Position numbers and translations under genes: made by a program. Below are positions 44,580-52,699 of a DNA stretch of 64,000 nucleotides, in pieces (within the stretch, counting starts at the first letter, position 1; each line of letters begins with the position of its first letter). Location of the stretch: the NCBI RefSeq assembly GCF_011759385.1, contig NZ_JAARLY010000002.1, forward strand, positions 434,001 to 498,000, given 5' to 3'. The DNA is from Oleiagrimonas sp. C23AA (GTDB lineage Bacteria; Pseudomonadota; Gammaproteobacteria; Xanthomonadales; Rhodanobacteraceae). The notes under the pieces are model-generated. The model saw only the letters and a list, made by a program, of their open reading frames with translations. It made no database searches and was not told the DNA's origin.

Positions 44580-47108
44580 TCAGAACAGTTCGCGCCGGTA
44601 GCGGCCCTCGGTATGCAGGGCGTCTAACGCCTCGGCGCCCAGCAGGGTTTCCAGCGTCATGTGCACGCCTTCGCCCATGGCCGGACTGCCGCAGACCATG
44701 ATGTGCGCGCCGCGTTGCAGCCAGGCGCGCAGGCGCTCGGCGTCATCGGCCAGTGCCTGCTGCACATAACCATCGCCATCGCGCGAATAGCGCGTGTCGA
44801 GCACGGCCAGCACGCCGCGGGCATGCAGTGCCTTCAGCATGGCCTGCGCGTAATGGTCGCACTGGGCATGACGCTCGCCATGCACCAGCCACGCCGGTGC
44901 CGCGTCATGGCTGGTGCCGCGCTCGTGCAGAAGACCCAGGAATGGCGCGATGCCGACGCCATTGGCGATCATGATCAGGGGTACGTGCGGCGCCGGAGCG
45001 TGAAAGCGCGGGCAGTGCCGTACACGCGCCGGCAGCTCCATGATATCGGCATCGACCAGTGCCCGCGAGGCCAAACCATGGGCCCCGACGCGCAGCAGCA
45101 AGCGCACATGCGGACTGTCCGATGCCGAGGCGATGGAATAGCTGCGCGCTGACAGTGGTGCCAGTCCATCCAGCAGACGCTGCGCATCGGGCTTGGCCGG
45201 TCGGGTCGGGTGTCGTGGCAGCTCATGGTATTGCAGCGCCTGATAGAGCGTGGTTTCAGCGCCGGCGTGGGTGACCGGGGTGTCGCCATCCTGCGCCCAT
45301 GCGTCCAGGCACGCACTGATGCGGCTATCCGACGGCGCCACCCGTACATCCAGCAGGTCGCCCGGCTGCCAGCGCGCGTCGGCGCCTTGCGGCGGTTCCA
45401 GTTCGATGGCCCAGACGGCGTCGCCGTCGCTGCCGGGGTTCAGGTGCTGGCGATGCACGATGCGCCATGGCTGCATGGCCGCGGCCGGCTCGATGTGCGA
45501 GGCGGGAATGTCGCCTTCGGCCACGCCCTCCCAATAGCGACTGAGCTCGGTACGCCATCGGTGCAGGGCCTGGGTGTCGCCCTCGTCGTATTCGATGGCC
45601 GGGAACAGGGCGTGGGCACCGGCCTGCTCCAGCCAGGTATCGAGACGGCGGCCGAAACCACAGAAGGCATCGTAACGGCGGTTGCCTAGCGCCAGCACGG
45701 CGTAGCGAAGCGACGATAGCTCGGGCACATCGGCGTGGCCCATGAATCGCCTTACGAAGCGCAGCGCATTGTCCGGTGGCCCGCCGTCGCCATAACTGGC
45801 GACCACCAACAGGGCCTGCCGACACGCCGCGAGCGTGCGCCGGTCCAGTGCACCCAGCGAGTGCACCTGCGCGGTCTGGCCGCCATCGCGCAGCCAATGG
45901 GCGGTGGCCCAGGCCAGGCGCTCGGCCGTGCCGCTCTGGCTGGCGAAGAACACATGCACCGGCTCGCCGTGAGGTATCACCGGTTGCATGGCATCGCGCT
46001 CGCGTCGGGCCTGGCCGGCGCTGCGTCGGCGCTTCAGCCACAGCCAGACACCGGTAATGAAAAACAGCGGCATACCCAGCGAGGCGAGGGACATCAGATA
46101 CAGGCCCACACGGCCAAAGTAGCTGCCCGAATGCAAGGGGAACAGCGCGCCAACAAAGCGCTGTCCGCGAGGCTTTTCCGCCCATAGCTGACGCTGGGTG
46201 ATGGCACCGCTGCGCGCGTCGATGCTCAACAGGTTCCAGGCGCGTTCGTGCGGCGAGTGCGTGGTCAGATAACGCACCTGCAAGGGTTTGCCCGCATCGC
46301 GGCTGGGCGTGAGCATGATGCGGTTGGCATCCGGGGCGCTGCGCCGTGTGCTGGCCCAGGCCGCATCCAGCGACAGCCACGGCCCCTGGCCGCTGGGTGC
46401 GCTGAAGCGGTGGTGGTGCGAGCGCCCTTGGACGCCGGCCAGGTGGTTGATGGCGTTGCGGTAGAAGCTGTAGCTCCACCACAGGCCGGTCAGCCCCGCC
46501 ATCAGGTAGAACACCAGCACCCAGGTGCCGACGACGGCGTGCAGGTGCCACAGGAAATTGCGTCCTTCAAGGCGCGTATCCAGCGCCAGCCAGGCGCGCA
46601 GCGAGCGCATCTGGCGTGGCCAGCGCAGGATCAGTCCGCTCAAGGCCAACAGCACCAGCGCGGCGGTACTGGCGCCGACCAGTTGTTTGCCGACTTCGCC
46701 GGCGGTGAGGTTGCGATGCAGCTGTTCGGCGCCGTGGAAGAAGCCTTCACCGCGGACCGGCGCCAGTATCTGGCCGGTGTAGGGGTTGATCGCCACCTGT
46801 TCGCCGCCGCGGCGCTGTCCGGGGCGGCCCATGCGCACCATCACCGCCTGCTCGGGGCCATTCCACTCCACGGCGCGCGGCTGCAGCCCTGGATGGGCCT
46901 TTCGCGCGGCCGCCAGCCAGGCATCCGGGCCGGCCGCCTTGGCATGGGCCGGAGCGGTGACTGAAAGCTGGGGATTGATCAGCGCCAGCAGCGGCTTTTC
47001 AAAACCGATCAGACCGCCGGTAACGCCAATCACCACCAGGAACAGGCCGGCGCTCAAACCCAGAATCCAGTGCAGGCGGAACAGCACGCGCTTGAGCACA
47101 AACGGCAT
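44580..47108 (-). CDS. PepSY-flavodoxin-FAD/NAD(P)H reductase fusion, iron/electron-transfer membrane protein
   Basis: 842 residues. An N-terminal PepSY-associated membrane region (about 1-365, four helices, HLHAVVGTWVLVFYLMAGLTG) is fused to a flavodoxin domain (about 383-525, FFASQSGTAERLAW as FMN loop). A FAD/NAD(P)H reductase module follows (about 545-842, ARSYSIASAS for FAD and GVGIAPFLGLL for NAD). It resembles the flavoprotein part of sulfite reductase but is membrane-bound. Proteins of this kind are linked to periplasmic reduction of ferric siderophores (family context). A Fur-like box lies in its leader. Divergent from the M1 peptidase. Confidence 0.85.
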   Translation of the reverse strand: MPFVLKRVLFRLHWILGLSAGLFLVVIGVTGGLIGFEKPLLALINPQLSVTAPAHAKAAGPDAWLAAARKAHPGLQPRAVEWNGPEQAVMVRMGRPGQRRGGEQVAINPYTGQILAPVRGEGFFHGAEQLHRNLTAGEVGKQLVGASTAALVLLALSGLILRWPRQMRSLRAWLALDTRLEGRNFLWHLHAVVGTWVLVFYLMAGLTGLWWSYSFYRNAINHLAGVQGRSHHHRFSAPSGQGPWLSLDAAWASTRRSAPDANRIMLTPSRDAGKPLQVRYLTTHSPHERAWNLLSIDARSGAITQRQLWAEKPRGQRFVGALFPLHSGSYFGRVGLYLMSLASLGMPLFFITGVWLWLKRRRSAGQARRERDAMQPVIPHGEPVHVFFASQSGTAERLAWATAHWLRDGGQTAQVHSLGALDRRTLAACRQALLVVASYGDGGPPDNALRFVRRFMGHADVPELSSLRYAVLALGNRRYDAFCGFGRRLDTWLEQAGAHALFPAIEYDEGDTQALHRWRTELSRYWEGVAEGDIPASHIEPAAAMQPWRIVHRQHLNPGSDGDAVWAIELEPPQGADARWQPGDLLDVRVAPSDSRISACLDAWAQDGDTPVTHAGAETTLYQALQYHELPRHPTRPAKPDAQRLLDGLAPLSARSYSIASASDSPHVRLLLRVGAHGLASRALVDADIMELPARVRHCPRFHAPAPHVPLIMIANGVGIAPFLGLLHERGTSHDAAPAWLVHGERHAQCDHYAQAMLKALHARGVLAVLDTRYSRDGDGYVQQALADDAERLRAWLQRGAHIMVCGSPAMGEGVHMTLETLLGAEALDALHTEGRYRRELF

Positions 47109-47152
47109 GGAAGGTGACTCGCAGTCGGGAAAGTGAAGGATTCAAACAGAAA

Positions 47153-47167
47153 TGATAATGACTTGCA
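47153..47167 (-). promoter_or_regulatory. Fur-like box upstream of the PepSY reductase gene
   Basis: TGATAATGACTTGCA matches the 7-1-7 Fur consensus TGATAATNATTATCA at 12 of 14 defined positions, 45 nt before the start codon. Suggests iron-repressed expression. Confidence 0.55.
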
Positions 47168-47316
47168 ATTGCGTCCATGGGTTGAGGATGGCTTCTCGTC
47201 CGACCATTGCCTAACGCCGGCCATTTGTCGCACTCTTGGATGACAACGGCTGCGGTCGGGAAACCGCCAGGCGATACGAGGGACATCGCTCCGCGCCGAC
47301 ATCCAGGGGGATATTC

Positions 47317-49557
47317 ATGCCGCTTCATGCACGCATGGGACGCCTGCGCGTCCTTTTGATTACCGGTCTTTGCTGGACGGGCGCGGCGCTGGCACAGGCG
47401 CCGCCGACCAGGCCATTGCCGGCGACCGCTTCCAGCGCCGCACCGGCCAGCGTCAGTTCCGTCGCACCGATCGGCTTTGCCGCCTCCGATGCCGCCGCCG
47501 TGCGCACGCCGTCATCGGCCGACGCCTGGGGTGGCGTGCACACCGGCATGCAGGCGCCGCTGTCCGATCGGGTGGTCAGCTACCAGATCGACGCGACCTT
47601 GCATCCGGATACGCATATCGTCGATGCGCGCCAGCACATGACCTGGCGCAACCGCAGCGATCGCCCGGTGCACGCGGTGTATCTGCATATGTATCTGAAC
47701 GCCTTCGAAGGGCCGGGCAGTACCTTTTTTACCGAGCGGCGCCTGTTGGCCCAGGGCCATTCTCGCGGCAAGGCCAAGCTGAAAGCCGGGCAGTGGGGAC
47801 ATATCCAGCTCAACAGCGTCAGTCAGGGCGATGCGCCGGTGCGCTGGCGCTTTGTGCATCCGGATGGCGGCCCGACCAGCGACCACACCGTGGTGCGCCT
47901 GGAGTTGGCACAAGCGGTGCCCGCGCACGGCACGTTGAGCCTGGATATGGATTTCACCGACAAGCTGCCGCGCGTGGTCGAGCGCACCGGCTGGTTCGGC
48001 AAGTTCCACCTGGTGGCGCAGTGGTTTCCCAAGATCGGCGTGCTGGAGCTACCCGGTGAGCGTGGCGCCACCCAGCCGCAGTGGAACGTGCACGCGTTCC
48101 ATTTCAACAGTGAGTTCTACGCCGATTACGGCCGTTACGATGTGCACCTGACCGTACCCAAGGGCTACACGGTGGGCGCGGTGGGCCGGCAACAGGGCAA
48201 GCCGGTGGCGCACGATGGCCAGCAGACCTATCACTTCGTGCAGGACGATGTGCACGATTTTGCCTGGGTTGCCGCGCCCGGCTATCGCGTGCTGCAAGGC
48301 AGTTACGACGGCGCTGGCAGTCCGCACGTCAAGGTCAAGGTGATCTATCCGCCCGAGTACAGCGCCAGCGCCGCGCCGGTGCTCAAGGCCACCATCGATG
48401 CGCTGGGCTATTTCTCCAAGACGCTCGGCCCTTATCCGTACCACACCGTCACCGCGGTGGTGCCGCCCTACAACGCCGGCGAGGCCGGTGGCATGGAGTA
48501 CCCGACCTTTTTCACCGCCGAGGGCTACAAGTCGGTGCCGGAAGGCACGTTGACGCAGGTGCTGCTGGACTTTGTCACCATCCACGAGTTCGGCCACGGC
48601 TACTTTTACGGAATCCTGGGTTCCAACGAATTCGAGGAACCGATGCTCGACGAGGGCCTGAACGAGTTCTGGGATCAACGCATGCTGCGCGCACGCGGGC
48701 AGCTGATCGATCTGACCTCGCCGTTCCTCAAACTGCTGGGTTTTGACCCCAAGGTGCCGCCGTTCGTCTACGAGCGTTTTGCCGGTGTGCGCTTGCTCGA
48801 TCCGCCGGCCGATCCCACCGGCGCCAACAGCTGGGATCGCATGAACAGCGAAAGCTACGGCACGGTGTATTCGCGCACCGCGACGGTGATGCATGATCTG
48901 GAATCGCGTATCGGCTCCGAGGCGCTGGAGAAGGGTTTCCGCGCCTATTACCAGCGCTGGCGCTTCCGTCACCCAAGTGTGGCCGATCTGGAGCAGTCGC
49001 TGGCCGAGGCTTCCGGCAAGCCCGAGGTGGTGCATCAGCTGTTCGACCAGCAGGTGTATGCCACCCATCACGTGGATGATCGCGTCGGCGCCTTCAGCAG
49101 CGAGGAGGTGCTGCCGCAACCAGGGTCGCAGTTCAAGGGTGGTCACTGGCAGGTGACCACCGCGGCCGACGTTCGCGCCACGATCGCGCGCACGCGCAAG
49201 CAATGGAAGGCCAATCACCCCGATGCCAAGCCGGGCACAGGGCCTTATCCCTGGCAAACGGTGGTGGTGCTGCGTCATGACGGCGCCGCGATGGCGCAGA
49301 CGGTGCGTGTCAATTTTGCCGATGGTAGCCACATCGAGCGTACATGGGACAGCGCCGCGCCCTGGCAGCGCATGGTGTTCGAGCGCCCGGTCCGCGCCGT
49401 GTCGGTGCAGATCGATCCCGCGCGCAAGGCCTATCTGGATGCGAACAAGCTCAACGACAGCCGCACGCTGAAAGCAGACGGGGCCGCATCGCGGCGCTGG
49501 ACCGCGCAGGCATCGGCCTTGCTCGAAACCCTGTTCGGCTCGCTGGAGACGCTATGA
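47317..49557 (+). CDS. M1-family zinc aminopeptidase-like protein, exported
   Basis: 746 residues from ATG 47317 (CAGGGGG upstream). Signal peptide up to about residue 27 (GLCWTGAALAQA). Gluzincin motif HEFGH at 423-427 with the third ligand Glu446 (H-E-x-x-H-x18-E), preceded by the GGMEYPT substrate loop. The N-terminal beta-domain (DARQHMTWRN) and C-terminal segment fit M1 peptidases, but the protein is shorter than PepN and exported. Its stop overlaps the next gene (ATGA). Confidence 0.88.
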   Translation: MPLHARMGRLRVLLITGLCWTGAALAQAPPTRPLPATASSAAPASVSSVAPIGFAASDAAAVRTPSSADAWGGVHTGMQAPLSDRVVSYQIDATLHPDTHIVDARQHMTWRNRSDRPVHAVYLHMYLNAFEGPGSTFFTERRLLAQGHSRGKAKLKAGQWGHIQLNSVSQGDAPVRWRFVHPDGGPTSDHTVVRLELAQAVPAHGTLSLDMDFTDKLPRVVERTGWFGKFHLVAQWFPKIGVLELPGERGATQPQWNVHAFHFNSEFYADYGRYDVHLTVPKGYTVGAVGRQQGKPVAHDGQQTYHFVQDDVHDFAWVAAPGYRVLQGSYDGAGSPHVKVKVIYPPEYSASAAPVLKATIDALGYFSKTLGPYPYHTVTAVVPPYNAGEAGGMEYPTFFTAEGYKSVPEGTLTQVLLDFVTIHEFGHGYFYGILGSNEFEEPMLDEGLNEFWDQRMLRARGQLIDLTSPFLKLLGFDPKVPPFVYERFAGVRLLDPPADPTGANSWDRMNSESYGTVYSRTATVMHDLESRIGSEALEKGFRAYYQRWRFRHPSVADLEQSLAEASGKPEVVHQLFDQQVYATHHVDDRVGAFSSEEVLPQPGSQFKGGHWQVTTAADVRATIARTRKQWKANHPDAKPGTGPYPWQTVVVLRHDGAAMAQTVRVNFADGSHIERTWDSAAPWQRMVFERPVRAVSVQIDPARKAYLDANKLNDSRTLKADGAASRRWTAQASALLETLFGSLETL

Positions 49558-50462
49558 ATACGGTGCCGCGTTCTGGATTGACCGGTTTTTTCGGCGCATT
49601 GGCAGCGGCGCTGCAGTGGCGCCTGCTGCTGTGGTGGATGCTGTTGCTGCTGATACCCACGGCGGTGGTGGCCATTCCGCTGTGGCGACATCTGGCCGGC
49701 ATGCTTGATCACGCCGTCGGCACAGCTGGCTGGGCGCAGCATATCGACGCGCTGGCTGTTTCCGACGCGCTGGAAAATCTCATCTGCCAAGGCAGTGCGC
49801 CGGGTGGTGCGGGACTGGCCGGCATGCTGCTGGCGCTGTTGCTCTCGCCTTGGCTGACCGGCATGGTGCTGGCCAGCGCGCGCGCGCCACGCGTGGGTTT
49901 CATCGAGCTGGCGCAGGTCGGCCTTGCCGACTACGGACGCCTGTTGCGGCTTTTGATCTGGTCGGTGTTGCCGCTGGGTATTGCGGTGGCGGCGTTCGCC
50001 TTGTTGCAGCATGTGGCTGGCGGATATGCCGACAAGGCCGTGCTTGAAGGGGCGGCAGATCGGGTTTCGTGGGCGTGCACGCTGGCCGCCTGGCTGGTCT
50101 ACGTGGTGATGCACACGATGGTGGAATCGGCACGAGCGGCGATGCTGATCGAACCGGGACTGCGCTCGGCCACGCGCGCGTTGGGGCGTGGCGTGATGCT
50201 GGTGTTGCGTCGTCCGCTGGCCAGCCTGCTGGGTTACCTTGCAGTCACCGCGATCGGTGCGGTGCTGTTGCTGCTGGTCGGCGCGTTGCGCCTGCATACC
50301 GGTGGCCCGGGGTTTGTGGGCATGCTGGCGGGGTTTGCGGTCACGCAAATGCTGGTGCTGGTGTTGGCGTGGATGCGCGCGGCGCGCTTGTTCGTGCTGG
50401 CCGGCGTGATGCATCACGCACCTTCACGTCGGCGCCGGGCACATCGATTGGCGCCGGTTTGA
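49554..50462 (+). CDS. Hypothetical polytopic membrane protein coupled to the M1 peptidase
   Basis: 302 residues with about six hydrophobic segments, including LLLWWMLLLLIPTAVVAIPL, MLLALLLSPWLTGMVLA, LLRLLIWSVLPLGIAVAAFALL, ACTLAAWLVYVVMH, LLGYLAVTAIGAVLLLLVG and FAVTQMLVLVLAWM. The C-terminus is strongly basic (SRRRRAHRL). The ATG overlaps the M1 peptidase stop by 4 nt, so the two are probably functional partners; I do not recognise a family. Confidence 0.65.
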   Translation: MNTVPRSGLTGFFGALAAALQWRLLLWWMLLLLIPTAVVAIPLWRHLAGMLDHAVGTAGWAQHIDALAVSDALENLICQGSAPGGAGLAGMLLALLLSPWLTGMVLASARAPRVGFIELAQVGLADYGRLLRLLIWSVLPLGIAVAAFALLQHVAGGYADKAVLEGAADRVSWACTLAAWLVYVVMHTMVESARAAMLIEPGLRSATRALGRGVMLVLRRPLASLLGYLAVTAIGAVLLLLVGALRLHTGGPGFVGMLAGFAVTQMLVLVLAWMRAARLFVLAGVMHHAPSRRRRAHRLAPV

Positions 50463-50480
50463 GCTCGGGGCAGGCGTTAT

Positions 50481-51038
50481 TTAGTCAGGGTCCAGGCGCG
50501 CCAGCACCAGATCGCCGGCGCCATCGATCAGCACGCGGCGGCCGGCGCCGGGCTGCACCCACACCGGCTGGTCCGTGTCCAGGGTCAGCCGGTCGCCATC
50601 GGCCTCGCTGAGCTGGGCGCGACCGGCAGCCAGATAGACCAGCCAGCGCGCCGGTGGCAGCCATTGGGTTCCCAGCAATGGGCGGGCCAGCAACTGGGCG
50701 CGGTGACCGTGACGAAGCATCAGGTTGAAGGCGCGAGAGGGGCCTTGCGGCAGTTCGCAGCGGGTGCGGCCGGCGCCATCGAAGCGGTGTACCGCCAGCC
50801 GCGCGACCGGCGAGGGCTGGTCGTCGTGATGCAGCGTCAGTGGCGCATCCAGAGGGACGAGAAGCCGTTGCACACCGGGCAGCGTGGAAAACTCCCCCGG
50901 TTGCTCGATCTGCGCCACGCTGGCGCGCCAGTGCCAGTCATCGACCTCGGGCTCACGGGCCAGCTCGGTGGTCAGGCCGCCGCCATTGGCCCATGCCTCT
51001 GGCTGAAAAGGGCCGGGCAGTGGTGCAAAGGTCGGCAC
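50481..51038 (-). CDS. HutD-family protein
   Basis: 185 residues of the HutD/Ves cupin-like family. Diagnostic phrases are the N-terminal WANGGGLTTELAREP, WRASVAQIEQPGEFSTLPGVQRLLVPL and the C-terminal VQPGAGRRVLIDG. HutD is an accessory to histidine utilisation in pseudomonads, of unclear biochemistry. No hut gene is in this window, so it appears as an orphan in a SET-GNAT-HutD run (7 nt behind the GNAT gene). Confidence 0.82.
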   Translation of the reverse strand: MPTFAPLPGPFQPEAWANGGGLTTELAREPEVDDWHWRASVAQIEQPGEFSTLPGVQRLLVPLDAPLTLHHDDQPSPVARLAVHRFDGAGRTRCELPQGPSRAFNLMLRHGHRAQLLARPLLGTQWLPPARWLVYLAAGRAQLSEADGDRLTLDTDQPVWVQPGAGRRVLIDGAGDLVLARLDPD

Positions 51039-51045
51039 GGCGATG

Positions 51046-51585
51046 TCAGCCGACGGCAGACAGACGCTGACGCAGCGGCGGGTAATAGGCGAACACGTGG
51101 GTGGCCGCCCCCATGAAGTCGATCTCGTCGACGCGTTCGCCGCCCAGGCGCTGGGCGACGCAGTCGGAGCTTTCGTTGCCGTTGCGGACCAGGCTGATCA
51201 CGCGCTGCGCGCGCAGCTTGCGCCAGGCGTAATCGAGTGCCGCCTCGCTGGCTTCGGTGGCGTAGCCGTGATGGCGGTGCTCGGGTTTGAGCATCCAGCC
51301 CAGTTCCATGTCGGGCCAGCCTTCCGGGCGCATCAGGCCGACACGGCCAAGGAAGGCGTTGTCGGACAGACGTTCCACGGCCCACATGCCGAACCCGCGC
51401 AGCTGCCAGTGGCCGGCCAGCATGGCCAGCGAGCGCCAGGCGTTCATGCGGTCCAGTGGCAGGCCGTCACCAACCCAGCGCGTACTCTCGACATCGGCCA
51501 GCATGCTGGCGTAGTCGTCGAAATGGCACTCGGTCAGCGCGGTCAGGCGCAGACGCTTGGTATGCAGAGTGGGGATGTCGAACAT
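51046..51585 (-). CDS. RimJ/RimL-type GNAT acetyltransferase
   Basis: 179 residues. N-terminal TKRLRLTALTECHFDDYASML, WAVERLSDNAFLGRVGLMRPEGW, and ELGWMLKPEHRHHGYATEASEAALDYAW (the acetyl-CoA loop) are typical of the ribosomal-protein/Ala acetyltransferase-like subfamily. Substrate unknown. Middle gene of a minus-strand cluster, 11 nt after the SET gene and 7 nt before the HutD gene. Confidence 0.88.
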   Translation of the reverse strand: MFDIPTLHTKRLRLTALTECHFDDYASMLADVESTRWVGDGLPLDRMNAWRSLAMLAGHWQLRGFGMWAVERLSDNAFLGRVGLMRPEGWPDMELGWMLKPEHRHHGYATEASEAALDYAWRKLRAQRVISLVRNGNESSDCVAQRLGGERVDEIDFMGAATHVFAYYPPLRQRLSAVG

Positions 51586-51596
51586 TGCGTATGAGG

Positions 51597-52058
51597 TCAG
51601 GCCGTCAATGCGGCCAGGGCGCGAGTGGAGACTGCCAGGCTTGTTGGCCAGTCGAAGCCGGTGATTGTCTCACCGGTGACCGCATCATTGAAAGTTTCGC
51701 TGATCCCGGGTGGCAGCAGGTGCCGATAATCGACCGTGATCTCCGTGCCTGCGGCGAGGTCGGCCGCGGCGAAGATGAAACCCAGGTGCCACAGCCCGGT
51801 CGGGGTGAAGCTATGGTTGACGTAGCATTCGTCCGGCCATTCCGGCGAAAGCGTGTAGCGGTCCTCGAACCAGCGTGCACTGGCTGACATCTGCGCGCTC
51901 AGCGCGGGATCGCGCTGAATCTGGCTCAGGCTGTAGGTGTGCTCGATGGCGTCTGGGGCAGTGATGATCTGGCCGGCACGCAGTGCCTGATCGAGAAACA
52001 GACCCTTGCCGGCTCCGGCCAGGGTGGAATCGGCAATACGATAACGCGGCAGGATCAT
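51597..52058 (-). CDS. SET-domain protein lysine methyltransferase-like protein
   Basis: 153 residues, a stand-alone SET domain. GAGKGLFLDQALRAGQII is the N-terminal SET element, CYVNHSFTPTG the catalytic NHS box, and AAGTEITVDY the C-terminal Y motif; the post-SET cysteines are absent. Short bacterial SET proteins methylate proteins of mostly unknown identity. First gene of the SET-GNAT-HutD cluster. Confidence 0.8.
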   Translation of the reverse strand: MILPRYRIADSTLAGAGKGLFLDQALRAGQIITAPDAIEHTYSLSQIQRDPALSAQMSASARWFEDRYTLSPEWPDECYVNHSFTPTGLWHLGFIFAAADLAAGTEITVDYRHLLPPGISETFNDAVTGETITGFDWPTSLAVSTRALAALTA

Positions 52059-52172
52059 GAAGGCGCCCCGGGAAGGTGGGCGAAGTCTAGGCCTGCTTCG
52101 GTCGCTATGGAAGTGCCTCGTGCAGCGCAGGGGGCCGCGCCGGCGACCGGGGCCGGCGCGGCGCCCAGGCGC

Positions 52173-52454
52173 CTACGATTTGCCGGCGTGAACCGGCTTC
52201 AGCTTGATGTCGGCACGGTTGTGGCTGACCGTCGCCGGGCCGATGCCCTTGACCTTGGTCAGCGCCTCGACGCTCTTGAAAGGTCCATTGGCCTTGCGAT
52301 AAGCCACGATGGCCTTCGCCTTGGCCATGCCCACACCATCGAGGGATGCGGCGATAGTGGCGGCATCGGCGTGATTGACATCGACCGGCTTGGCGGCCAG
52401 CGCCGGCAGGCTGAAGGCAAGACCCAGCAGTAGTAGCGGCAGTTTTCGCATCAT
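52173..52454 (-). CDS. ComEA-like helix-hairpin-helix protein, exported
   Basis: 93 residues starting ATGATG at 52454 with GGAGAG upstream. Signal peptide (KLPLLLLGLAFSLPALAA) followed by one HhH2 unit: DVNHADAATIAASLDGVGMAKAKAIVAYRKANGPFKSVEALTKVKGIGPATV. Such single-unit proteins bind DNA in the periplasm for uptake or are general DNA-binding proteins. Stands alone between the SET cluster and the M20 gene. Confidence 0.85.
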   Translation of the reverse strand: MMRKLPLLLLGLAFSLPALAAKPVDVNHADAATIAASLDGVGMAKAKAIVAYRKANGPFKSVEALTKVKGIGPATVSHNRADIKLKPVHAGKS

Positions 52455-52699
52455 GCGTATCTCTCCATGTGTCATCCATGCGGCAGTCGCCGCATGGCGC
52501 ACTGTTGCAGAGAACGTCGCAGCTGACTGTCGGCTTGGGGGCCGCTTTGTGCTCGCATGGGCCCTGCCATTTCGTGCGCCCGTGACGATCGCGGACGTGG
52601 GCATGAACTGATACTCCGGAGGGTCCATGCCGACAGCCCGTGAGGCTTTTTTTGCCCTGCTAGAATGAGGACCTTTACGCAGTTGCCGAGGAGCACTTC

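Noticed and set aside
52635-52653. AGCC-CGTGA-GGCT followed by a T-run before the M20 gene, terminator-like
   Set aside because: Only a 4-bp stem, and no upstream plus-strand gene ends here; more likely part of the M20 promoter region.
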